Origin: Desulfobacula sp.
GTDB taxonomy: Bacteria > Desulfobacterota > Desulfobacteria > Desulfobacterales > Desulfobacteraceae
Length of the DNA stretch: 20,932 bases
Reading direction: 5' to 3'
Assembly (NCBI GenBank): GCA_018702715.1
Contig: JABIYQ010000064.1
Location: 1 to 20,932 of the forward strand
In this document: one piece after another, positions 15,529-20,932 of the stretch
Layout: the number at the start of each line of letters is the position of its first letter
How positions within the stretch are numbered: position 1 is the first letter of the stretch
Notes under the pieces: generated by a model
What the model saw: only the letters and a program-made list of their open reading frames with translations
Told to the model about the DNA's origin: nothing
Databases searched by the model: none
Made by a program: the position numbers and the translations under genes

Positions 15529-16008
15529 ATGGAGTTCAGTATCATTCCTATCGGGACAATTCATACACCTTTTGATGATTTGGAAGGGATGCCCATACAA
15601 CCTACAGGGGCAGCGTCTGTCCAGGGAACCATTGTAATGGACAAAGAATATGAACAAGGCTTAAATGATCTGGACGGTTTTTCCCACATCATCCTTTTGT
15701 ATCATTTTCACCTCTCAAAAGGGTATAATTTGATGGTAAAACCCTTTCTGGATGATCAAAAAAGAGGCCTTTTTTCTACGAGAGCCCCAAGGCGTCCAAA
15801 CCCCATCGGCCTATCCATCGTCCGGCTGATTAAAAGAGAAAAAAACAGGCTGACCATTGAAGGAATCGATGTGTTGAACAAGACTCCATTAATTGATATA
15901 AAGCCCCATGTCCCTGGATTTGAAACACAACATGTGACAGCCATCGGATGGCTTGAAAAAAACCATGAAAAAGTAATTTCCGCAAACTCTGATGAGAGGT
16001 TTATTTAA
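15529..16008 (+). CDS. trmO: TrmO/TsaA-family tRNA m6t6A37 methyltransferase
   Basis: Members of this family (formerly YaeB/TsaA/VirR) N6-methylate t6A37 of certain tRNAs using SAM through a beta-barrel fold. The 159 residues include the N-terminal IPIGTIHTPFDDLEGMPIQP, the signature STRAPRRPNPIGLSIVRL (83-100) and LIDIKPHVPGF (121-131). It matches a minimal single-domain form; E. coli TrmO is longer (235 residues). AAGGAG (15515-15520) is 8 nt before the ATG. It is the last gene of the cbi run, 3 nt after cbiD, which makes a corrinoid-related role for this paralogue conceivable, since both are SAM-dependent methyltransferases. That is inference only. Confidence 0.9.
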   Translation: MEFSIIPIGTIHTPFDDLEGMPIQPTGAASVQGTIVMDKEYEQGLNDLDGFSHIILLYHFHLSKGYNLMVKPFLDDQKRGLFSTRAPRRPNPIGLSIVRLIKREKNRLTIEGIDVLNKTPLIDIKPHVPGFETQHVTAIGWLEKNHEKVISANSDERFI

Positions 16009-16056
16009 CCCTGCCCTGATCAGGCTATTTTAATAACTCAACCCAAAAGTTTAGCT

Positions 16057-16809
16057 ATGAGCCTTTTTATTCTTCTGCCCGTTATTTTCTTTTCTTCAAT
16101 GATACTTACTATGATCGGACTTGGAGGTGGGCTGGTTTTCTCTCCCTTTTTTGTCCTGATTGGCTTTCCAATCTCCACAGCCGTGGCTGCCTCTCTTTTT
16201 TTAAACGGGATAGCAGCACTTTCAGCTCTTATTGTCTATATACAAAAAAAAATGGTGGATTTTTCAGTATCCATCCCTTTGGTTGTGACCTCTCTTTTGG
16301 GAGCACCAATGGGGGCGCTGGTTACCCATAAGGTAGACATTAAGATTTTTTTTATCCTTCTTGCCGCTGTCCTTTTTTTGGCTGCAATGCGAATGTTATT
16401 TTCCAAAAAAACTCAAAATCGGAGCGAAGCTGTAAGTTGGCAGACCAGGGTTTTCGGTGGAGGAGCGATCGGGTTTTTCATCGGATTTATGGGAGGGCTT
16501 TTGGGAATCGGTGGCGGCGTTTTTATCGTGCCTCTGTTGATTTATTTGATCAAGGTGCCGACCAAGATTGCTGCTGCCTCTTCTATTTTCATTGTCTGCT
16601 TTTCTTCTTTTTCAGGGTTTGCCGCCCATGCTGCGACAGCATCAATTGACTGGCAATTTGTAATTCTGGCCTCAATCTGCTCTTTTGCAGGAGGACAAAT
16701 CGGTTCAAGGATCATGGTGGAAAAACTCAAAGGCAGGACCATTCGAGTCCTTTTTGGCATAATCTTGTTGTTTATGTGCATAAAGATTTTACACAAGGCG
16801 TTTATATGA
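16057..16809 (+). CDS. TauE/SafE-family (sulfite exporter type) membrane transporter
   Basis: This 250-residue membrane protein has about eight hydrophobic segments in two pseudo-repeated halves. Each half carries the glycine-rich family motif, MIGLGGGLVFSPFFVLIG near residue 20 and FMGGLLGIGGGVFIVPLLIYL near residue 150, followed by alanine-rich segments (STAVAASLFLNG, TKIAAASSIFIV). The halves are joined by a polar linker (FSKKTQNRSEAVSW). TauE/SafE proteins export small organosulfur or sulfonate anions; the substrate here cannot be told, although sulfite or sulfoacetate would suit a sulfate reducer. It starts 48 nt after trmO with no clear Shine-Dalgarno and may be weakly translated or transcribed separately. 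Confidence 0.9.
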   Translation: MSLFILLPVIFFSSMILTMIGLGGGLVFSPFFVLIGFPISTAVAASLFLNGIAALSALIVYIQKKMVDFSVSIPLVVTSLLGAPMGALVTHKVDIKIFFILLAAVLFLAAMRMLFSKKTQNRSEAVSWQTRVFGGGAIGFFIGFMGGLLGIGGGVFIVPLLIYLIKVPTKIAAASSIFIVCFSSFSGFAAHAATASIDWQFVILASICSFAGGQIGSRIMVEKLKGRTIRVLFGIILLFMCIKILHKAFI

Positions 16810-16848
16810 CGGTTAAATGACAACGAAAGCCGCACCAGGAATTTTCAG

Positions 16849-16865
16849 ATATGAATTTTTCATAT
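16849..16865. repeat. Short perfect inverted repeat upstream of the EamA gene
   Basis: ATATGAA and TTCATAT flank a 3-nt TTT. The 7-bp arms are AT-rich. It lies in the 170-bp gap between the TauE and EamA genes and could be an operator for EamA or chance. Nothing else stands out in this gap. Confidence 0.5.
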
Positions 16866-16982
16866 TCTCTTATTGTCAAAAAATGCTTTACCTCTTTTAA
16901 CATTTCTGTATGCTTGTCAGATTCAAGATAAGATTTCTTTATCAGATAATTATTTTAAATAAAAACTAAGGTGGAGAACAAG

Positions 16983-17888
16983 TTGCAAAATAATAATGAG
17001 TTGACAGTCAAGGCAGCCGCCTTGACAGTTTTGATATGTATTCTTTTTGGCGGCAATCCTGTTGCCATAAAATTCTGTCTGACAGGTATGGGTTCCTTTA
17101 CTGCCGCGGGAGTCCGGTTTACTATTGCTGCCCTTGTCATTTTTGCCTGGGCAAAATATAAAAAAATACCGTTAAAAATCAATAGAAAACAATGGGGACA
17201 GGTCAGTATACTTGCGGCTATTTTTGTGGTTCAGCTCTCTTGTTTCTATATGGGAATGGACAAAACAACTGCTACCCACGGGGCTTTGATATCAAATGTC
17301 CTGCCTTTTATTGTTTTGATTTTGGCTCACTTTTTTATTCCAGGGGATACGATTTCCTTAAAAAAAGTAATGGGCATCACCCTTGGGTTTATTGGTGTTT
17401 TGTTCCTGTTTTTTGATGAACAGGATCTGACCGGGGAGTTGAGAAAAGGGGATTTAATTGTTCTTGTGGCTGTATTCATGTGGAGTTCAAGTGCGGTTTT
17501 TGTTAAAAGAATTATTTCCCAATACAATGTGGTTCAAATTACAATATATCCCATGGTCTTAGGCATACCCTTCTTTTTTATCGGCGGTTATTTATGGGAT
17601 GATCAAATGATACGAATGATCAACCCCACTGTCGTTAAAGCCGTTTTGTATCAGTCCCTTGTAACTGCATCTTTTGGTTTTATTGCCTGGAACACCCTGC
17701 TTCAAAAATTCGGAGCCACAGCTCTGCATTCCTTTATCTTTATCATGCCCCTGGCCGGTGTTTTGTTTGGCGTGGTGCTTTTGGGAGAGGCTTTTACACC
17801 TCATTTGGCCGTCTCAATCGCATTTATTGTGGCAGGCGTGATCATTGTAAACATGAGAAGAAGAAAAAGGCCGGTATCCGTGCATTAA
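16983..17888 (+). CDS. EamA-family (drug/metabolite transporter) permease
   Basis: This is an integral membrane protein of about 301 residues with two EamA domains and ten predicted membrane segments. Landmarks are FGGNPVAIKFCL near the N-terminus, the gap-rich AAGVRFTIAALVIFAWA, KTTATHGALISNVLPFIVLIL, and in the second half VAVFMWSSSAVFVKR and SFGFIAWNTLLQKFGATALHSFIFIMPLAGVLFGVVLLGE. The family exports amino acids or other metabolites; no substrate can be assigned. The frame extends up to a GTG at 16971, but that GTG is part of AAGGTGGAG (16968-16976), which reads better as the ribosome site for TTG 16983. It may be a single-gene unit and is convergent with the next gene. Confidence 0.9.
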   Translation: MQNNNELTVKAAALTVLICILFGGNPVAIKFCLTGMGSFTAAGVRFTIAALVIFAWAKYKKIPLKINRKQWGQVSILAAIFVVQLSCFYMGMDKTTATHGALISNVLPFIVLILAHFFIPGDTISLKKVMGITLGFIGVLFLFFDEQDLTGELRKGDLIVLVAVFMWSSSAVFVKRIISQYNVVQITIYPMVLGIPFFFIGGYLWDDQMIRMINPTVVKAVLYQSLVTASFGFIAWNTLLQKFGATALHSFIFIMPLAGVLFGVVLLGEAFTPHLAVSIAFIVAGVIIVNMRRRKRPVSVH

Positions 17889-17953
17889 GCAAATCTGTAA
17901 TTGAATTCATGGTTTTCATTAATCAAGGTGACATCTTTATTATATACATTGAG

Positions 17954-18979
17954 TTAAAACGTCTGCTGTTGAAAAGACATCAGGGCTTTGATGTTTGCCA
18001 GGGGAACAGCATTGGGGAAATCGCAACCAACGGTCAGGATGTGACCCAGGGGTTTACCCCATGCCGCCAGGCATTGGCGAGCCTCGCTACAGACTTCTTG
18101 GGCCGTACCGGTCAAAAAGGAGCCTGTTGGAGAAACATTGCCCAGAACACATACTTTCCCGCCAAGTACCCTGCGGGCCTCACCTAAATCCACCTTGGAT
18201 TCAAGACTATAACAATCCGGTCGGATGATCAGAATATCTTCCAAAATCCTGGTGGTATTTCCGCAGATATGCAGGCTGGCATATTTGTTTAAAGCTCTTG
18301 TTCTGTTGGTGATTTGTGTAAGAGAGGGCAACACAAATTCACGGAATGTGGTCGGTGAAATCAGATCCCCCGAGGCCACTGGCTCAGAAATGTTCAAACC
18401 CTGAATGTTCGGGTGTACAAGTATTTGCTCGGCAAGAGTCCAGATAAGCTCAGTTGAAAAAGATATGAGTTCTTTGGCTCCTTTAGGATCAGTGATGGTA
18501 TCCAGCATTAATTTTTCAGTCCCTATAATCCTGGCAGCCGTGGTAAAGGGACCCCAGAAGGTCGGCATAATCAATGTTTCCCGGCCAATGGCATCGGCTG
18601 CCAGATGGTGGGATTTGATGATTCCCTGCATGGTGGCATTGTTGGTGACTCTTTCAATGTTCAGGCTGGAAAGTTCTTTAAGGTTTGTGATGACAGTCCC
18701 GGACAGCATTGGAGAAGCCGGGGTATCATCTACAATGGGGCATCCTAAAAAATGTATCGGGTAATTGAGCAGCCCTGCACCTGTCCAGAGCAGATCCTGC
18801 CCAATAGTTTCAAATCCTTTGATAAAAATGTCGGCAAGTTGCTGTGGGCTTTTGATAATATTTGAAAAAGTCTGGCCACAGGCCGCCACATACCACTCTC
18901 CACCCGCAATCAGGGCCACGGGGAGTCGAGGGGGCATTTTTTGTTCAATCGCAAGCGTTGCGACCTTTTTGCCATTCAT
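17954..18979 (-). CDS. UroD/MtaA/CmuA-family corrinoid methyltransferase homologue
   Basis: The 341-residue protein belongs to the uroporphyrinogen decarboxylase superfamily, in the branch of MtaA/MtbA/CmuA that moves methyl groups between a corrinoid and a thiol or other acceptor. It has a zinc-site pattern typical of that branch: H237 and C239 in LHICGNT and C319 in TVGCDFP, absent from true UroD, with other UroD-fold blocks such as LNISEPVASGDLISP and SLESKVDLGEARR. AAGGAG (complement of 18985-18990) precedes the ATG. It is single on the minus strand and no corrinoid protein gene adjoins it. The cbi cluster on the other strand is consistent with the need for cobamide. Acceptor unknown. A 6-bp inverted repeat (18992-18997 and 19011-19016) lies just upstream of the ribosome site. 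Confidence 0.85.
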   Translation of the reverse strand: MNGKKVATLAIEQKMPPRLPVALIAGGEWYVAACGQTFSNIIKSPQQLADIFIKGFETIGQDLLWTGAGLLNYPIHFLGCPIVDDTPASPMLSGTVITNLKELSSLNIERVTNNATMQGIIKSHHLAADAIGRETLIMPTFWGPFTTAARIIGTEKLMLDTITDPKGAKELISFSTELIWTLAEQILVHPNIQGLNISEPVASGDLISPTTFREFVLPSLTQITNRTRALNKYASLHICGNTTRILEDILIIRPDCYSLESKVDLGEARRVLGGKVCVLGNVSPTGSFLTGTAQEVCSEARQCLAAWGKPLGHILTVGCDFPNAVPLANIKALMSFQQQTF

Positions 18980-19083
18980 TGTTTCTCCTTGCCAGACTTT
19001 GAACTTTTTTGTCTGGGGTTGTTGATTTTTTTATTCAAAATATCACTATTGTCCAAAAACGGGTTTTAAATAAAAAATTGTTG

Positions 19084-19156
19084 TAGGAATTTTCCTTGTG
19101 GAGCATGGTTAATTATCGCCAAACAAAAAACCAACCCACAAACAAGGAGAATCCTA
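19084..19156 (+). promoter_or_regulatory. Hairpin that would mask the ribosome site of the transposase remnant
   Basis: TAGGAATTTTCCTTGT (19084-19099) pairs with ACAAGGAGAATCCTA (19142-19156): 15 pairs with one bulged A and one G-U. The right arm contains AAGGAG (19144-19149), the ribosome site of the ATG at 19161. Insertion sequences often carry such structures near the 5' end so that outside transcripts do not express transposase. The left arm may be close to the terminal repeat of the element. Confidence 0.6.
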
Positions 19157-19160
19157 AAAA

Positions 19161-19286
19161 ATGATACGACATGCAAGCCTGTTCAGTCAACTGATAGCAT
19201 TTTTTAATCGTAATAAATTTAAAAATTTGGTTATGAAACATAAAACAGAATTGTTTGATGTAAATCAAGGATTTATCATTGATTAA
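19161..19286 (+). pseudogene. Remnant of an IS4-like (DUF4372) transposase N-terminus
   Basis: An ATG preceded by AAGGAG opens 41 codons. The first ~30 residues (RHASLFSQLIAFFNRNKF, then NLVMKHKTE) match the DUF4372 start of IS4-like transposases as I recall it (HASLFSQLI.LF.R..F..LV..H). Thereafter the family's WDQFVAMLFCQ block is absent and the frame stops. The rest of the element and its right end are not present before the next gene, so it is a relic with a large deletion. A functional small peptide is possible but not favoured. Confidence 0.6.
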
Positions 19287-19308
19287 GTCGTATGTTTACC
19301 CATATAAA
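19279..19308 (+). promoter_or_regulatory. Candidate promoter of the radical SAM gene
   Basis: TTGATT (19279-19284) and TATAAA (19303-19308) are 18 bp apart. The -35 overlaps the last codons of the transposase remnant. Transcription would begin near 19315, leaving a short leader with GAGAGGTG (19326-19333) 7 nt before the TTG start. Confidence 0.4.
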
Positions 19309-19340
19309 TGATAGCAGCAATTATAGAGAGGTGAATAAAC

Positions 19341-20624
19341 TTGAGTCAAACTCCTGAAAAACTGATATTGGAACCCACAACCCGATGTAATTTCAAATGT
19401 GACATGTGTGTAAAACAATCCCAAGGGTGTGAGATTGTTGAGGGGGATCTTGACAAAGAGGTGTTCTCAAGATGTGAGAGCCTTTTCCCTACAGTGAAAT
19501 CCGTCATTTTCACGGGTATTGGTGAGCCACTTTTAAATGATAATCTTGAGGCGTATATTTCAAGCGCAAAAGAGTTGATGCCGGAAAAAAGCATAAGAGG
19601 GTTTCAGACAAATGGGAAGTTGTTAACCCGAAAGAGAGCTATCTCTCTTTTCAAGGCAGGAATAAATAAAATCTGTATATCTGTGGATACCATTAGACCC
19701 GGCTTGTTTGATGCCGTTCGGAATGGCGGCATGCTGTCGGATATATGCCAGGCATTTGAATCAGTAAATTATGCAAGAAAGCGTTTTCCTCAAACCGATG
19801 TAAAAATCGGGATTGAGTTTGTGTTGATGAAAAAAAATATGGAAGAGCTTCCTCTTCTTGTTGAATGGGCAGGTGAAAGACAGGTGGATTTTATCATCGT
19901 CACCCATGTTGTGGCCTATGAAAAACATATTGAAAAAGAGATTGCCTTTCTGAATAATTCACATGAAGCCCTGATCTTGTTTGAAAGTTTTAAACAAAAA
20001 ACCCAAATAAAAGAGATTAATTTAGCGCAATACTATCAGGCCCTTTTAAAAGTTAATAAATCCAAAAAAGATATAGAGATTTATAAAATGGTTGAAGGAC
20101 TTAAAAAAGAAGCCCTGAAACAAGATCTTTATATAAATTTTCTTCACATCCTTTCTGAACAACCGGGTGAGTATGATCAAATTCATACCGTTTTTGAACG
20201 GGCTGCAACGATTGCACAAAAATTGGAAATAGACCTTGTCCTTCCTTCCATCAGGCCTAAAACCAGCCGAGAATGCTGTTTTATTGAAGAGGGTTCCATG
20301 TTTGTTTCCTGGGACGGGAATGTATCGCCTTGTTATTTTCTCTGGCATAAGTATGCTGTTATGCGCGCAGGATATGTCAAACACGTTACACCGGTTTTTT
20401 TTGGAAATGTTCTTGACACATCTTTAGAAGACATCTGGAATAAGGATGACTTTAAAAAATTTAGAACCCAAGTTAAACAATATGATTATCCAAACTGCCA
20501 TGCCTGGTGTGAAACAAGGTGTGATTATGTTTTGGATGAACCTTTTTACCAGGACTGCTATATCAATGATATTCCCTGTTGTGACTGCCACTGGAACCTT
20601 GGGCTCTTAAATTGTCTGTCATAA
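19341..20624 (+). CDS. Radical SAM/SPASM maturase, metalloenzyme-maturase type
   Basis: The 427-residue protein has the radical SAM cluster C16, C20, C23 in TTRCNFKCDMC, GE motif ...TGIGEPLLN (about 58-66) and FQTNG (88-92). The C-terminal part is cysteine-rich: ECCFIEEG (C312, C313), VSWDGNVSPC (C331), then FGNVLDTSLEDIWN, and C386, C390, C394, C406, C413, C414, C416 and C425. The ending DC-x6-CCDCHWNLGLLNC resembles the C-terminus of maturases paired with tungsten or other metalloenzymes (NCBI families W_rSAM_matur or Geo_metal, from memory). A helical region of about 90 residues (205-295) separates the barrel and the SPASM domain. Start is TTG with a good ribosome site. No AOR-type oxidoreductase, small precursor peptide or partner is adjacent. 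Confidence 0.85.
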   Translation: MSQTPEKLILEPTTRCNFKCDMCVKQSQGCEIVEGDLDKEVFSRCESLFPTVKSVIFTGIGEPLLNDNLEAYISSAKELMPEKSIRGFQTNGKLLTRKRAISLFKAGINKICISVDTIRPGLFDAVRNGGMLSDICQAFESVNYARKRFPQTDVKIGIEFVLMKKNMEELPLLVEWAGERQVDFIIVTHVVAYEKHIEKEIAFLNNSHEALILFESFKQKTQIKEINLAQYYQALLKVNKSKKDIEIYKMVEGLKKEALKQDLYINFLHILSEQPGEYDQIHTVFERAATIAQKLEIDLVLPSIRPKTSRECCFIEEGSMFVSWDGNVSPCYFLWHKYAVMRAGYVKHVTPVFFGNVLDTSLEDIWNKDDFKKFRTQVKQYDYPNCHAWCETRCDYVLDEPFYQDCYINDIPCCDCHWNLGLLNCLS

Positions 20625-20643
20625 ATTCCTTATTAATTCAGAC

Positions 20644-20709
20644 AGATATAATTTAATTTATATTATTATGAAAAAAAGGTTTGACATATCCTTTCTTTTC
20701 ATGCATATT
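20644..20709 (+). promoter_or_regulatory. Ribosomal RNA promoter with UP-like tract and GC-rich discriminator
   Basis: A consensus -35 TTGACA (20681-20686) and CATATT (20704-20709) are 17 bp apart. Upstream, 20644-20679 is almost wholly A/T in alternating runs, like an UP element. The bases after the -10 (ACGCCGG) are GC-rich, as in stringently controlled rRNA promoters. Transcription would begin near 20716, about 128 nt before the 16S 5' end. The strength and position fit rrn P1. Confidence 0.7.
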
Positions 20710-20717
20710 ACGCCGGT

Positions 20718-20760
20718 CTTCTCGAGAGACGGTTTGAGTGTCCTCGGGAAGTTTTTTTTT
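20718..20760 (+). terminator. Terminator-like hairpin with T9 run in the rRNA leader
   Basis: CTTCTCGAG (20718-20726) pairs with CTCGGGAAG (20743-20751), nine pairs including one G-U, with a 16-nt loop, directly followed by nine T (20752-20760). This has the form of an intrinsic terminator. It lies downstream of the best rRNA promoter and immediately upstream of boxA, so either it is an attenuator, or it ends transcription from upstream and the true rRNA promoter is elsewhere. Confidence 0.6.
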
Positions 20761-20772
20761 GGTCTTTGAAAA
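20760..20772 (+). promoter_or_regulatory. boxA-like antitermination site of the rRNA leader
   Basis: TGGTCTTTGAAAA resembles the boxA element (TGCTCTTTAACA) bound by NusB/S10 in rRNA leaders; the CTTTGAAAA form is common upstream of 16S genes in other bacteria. Confidence 0.65.
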
Positions 20773-20798
20773 TTGGTCAGTGAGAAATTGAAAGAGCT

Positions 20799-20816
20799 AA
20801 GTCTTAAACAAGACTT
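20799..20816 (+). other. Perfect hairpin in the 16S leader
   Basis: AAGTCTT and AAGACTT flank an AAAC loop, giving a 7-bp stem. It may separate boxA from the processing stem of 16S; the matching trailer lies outside the window. Confidence 0.6.
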
Positions 20817-20843
20817 TAAAGAGTTTAGTAAGAAAAAGGATTA

Positions 20844-20932
20844 TAACTGGAGAGTTTGATCCTGGCTCAGAATGAACGCTGGCGGCGTGCTTAACACATG
20901 CAAGTCGAACGAGAAAGGGATTGCTTGCAATC
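20844..20932 (+). rRNA. rrs: 16S ribosomal RNA, 5' end (continues past the window)
   Basis: AGAGTTTGATCCTGGCTCAG begins at 20851, equal to E. coli position 8, which puts the mature 5' end near 20844. The conserved block GAACGCTGGCGGCGTGCTTA (20873 onward), then ACACATGCAAGTCGAACG, follows. The V1 loop sequence (AGAAAGGGATTGCTTGCAAT) resembles Desulfobacteraceae from memory. Only about 89 nt are present. Confidence 0.98.

Noticed and set aside
16015..16024. CCTGATCAGG palindrome as terminator after trmO
   Set aside because: It would allow only a 3-bp stem with a 4-nt loop and is followed by CTATTTT, so it is not a convincing terminator.

Overview
The window looks like chromosomal DNA from a strictly anaerobic deltaproteobacterium, most likely a Desulfobacteraceae-type sulfate reducer (Desulfobacter/Desulfobacula relatives). 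The grounds are moderate-to-low G+C, the oxygen-independent corrin genes cbiC/cbiA/cbiD, an MtaA/CmuA-type corrinoid methyltransferase homologue, a radical SAM/SPASM maturase of the metalloenzyme type, and the first ~89 nt of a 16S rRNA whose V1 start resembles that family from memory. No database search was possible, so the taxonomy is an inference.

Layout. (1) 1-941, minus strand: the 5' end of a sensor kinase and a complete OmpR/PhoB response regulator, separated by a 14-bp tandem repeat. (2) 1477-7761, plus strand: a trehalose/disaccharide locus. A ~1055-codon gene fusing a beta-phosphoglucomutase-like HAD domain to a GH65 disaccharide phosphorylase is cut in two by a complete 1563-bp IS66-family element (2562-4124; 17-bp inverted repeats, perfect 8-bp target duplication). 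otsA (trehalose-6-phosphate synthase) follows. (3) 7964-12218: ynjB-ynjC-ynjD-ynjF, an uncharacterised thiamine-type ABC importer with a CDP-alcohol phosphatidyltransferase, in the same order as the E. coli ynj cluster but without ynjE. (4) 12316-16008: cbiC-cbiA-cbiD-trmO, tightly packed. cbiA has no ordinary start codon upstream of its P-loop and carries six in-frame 15-bp repeats. (5) 16057-17888: a TauE/SafE permease and an EamA transporter. (6) 17954-18979, minus: a UroD/MtaA-family methyltransferase. (7) 19084-19286: a decayed DUF4372 transposase start, then an orphan radical SAM/SPASM maturase (19341-20624). (8) 20644-20932: an rRNA promoter with UP-like tract, a terminator-like hairpin in the leader, boxA, and the 16S 5' end.

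How it fits together. The disrupted HAD-GH65 gene and otsA probably formed one trehalose metabolism unit, and the insertion separates the HAD part from the GH65 part and may affect otsA. The corrin genes supply cobamide of the kind used by corrinoid methyltransfer, to which the 17954-18979 protein would belong. The ynjBCDF block is the best candidate here for an undescribed function: an importer persistently linked to a membrane phosphoalcohol transferase. Other points worth checking are the apparent AUC start of cbiA, minisatellites of equal period inside two neighbouring genes, and a terminator-like hairpin at the very start of the rRNA transcript.
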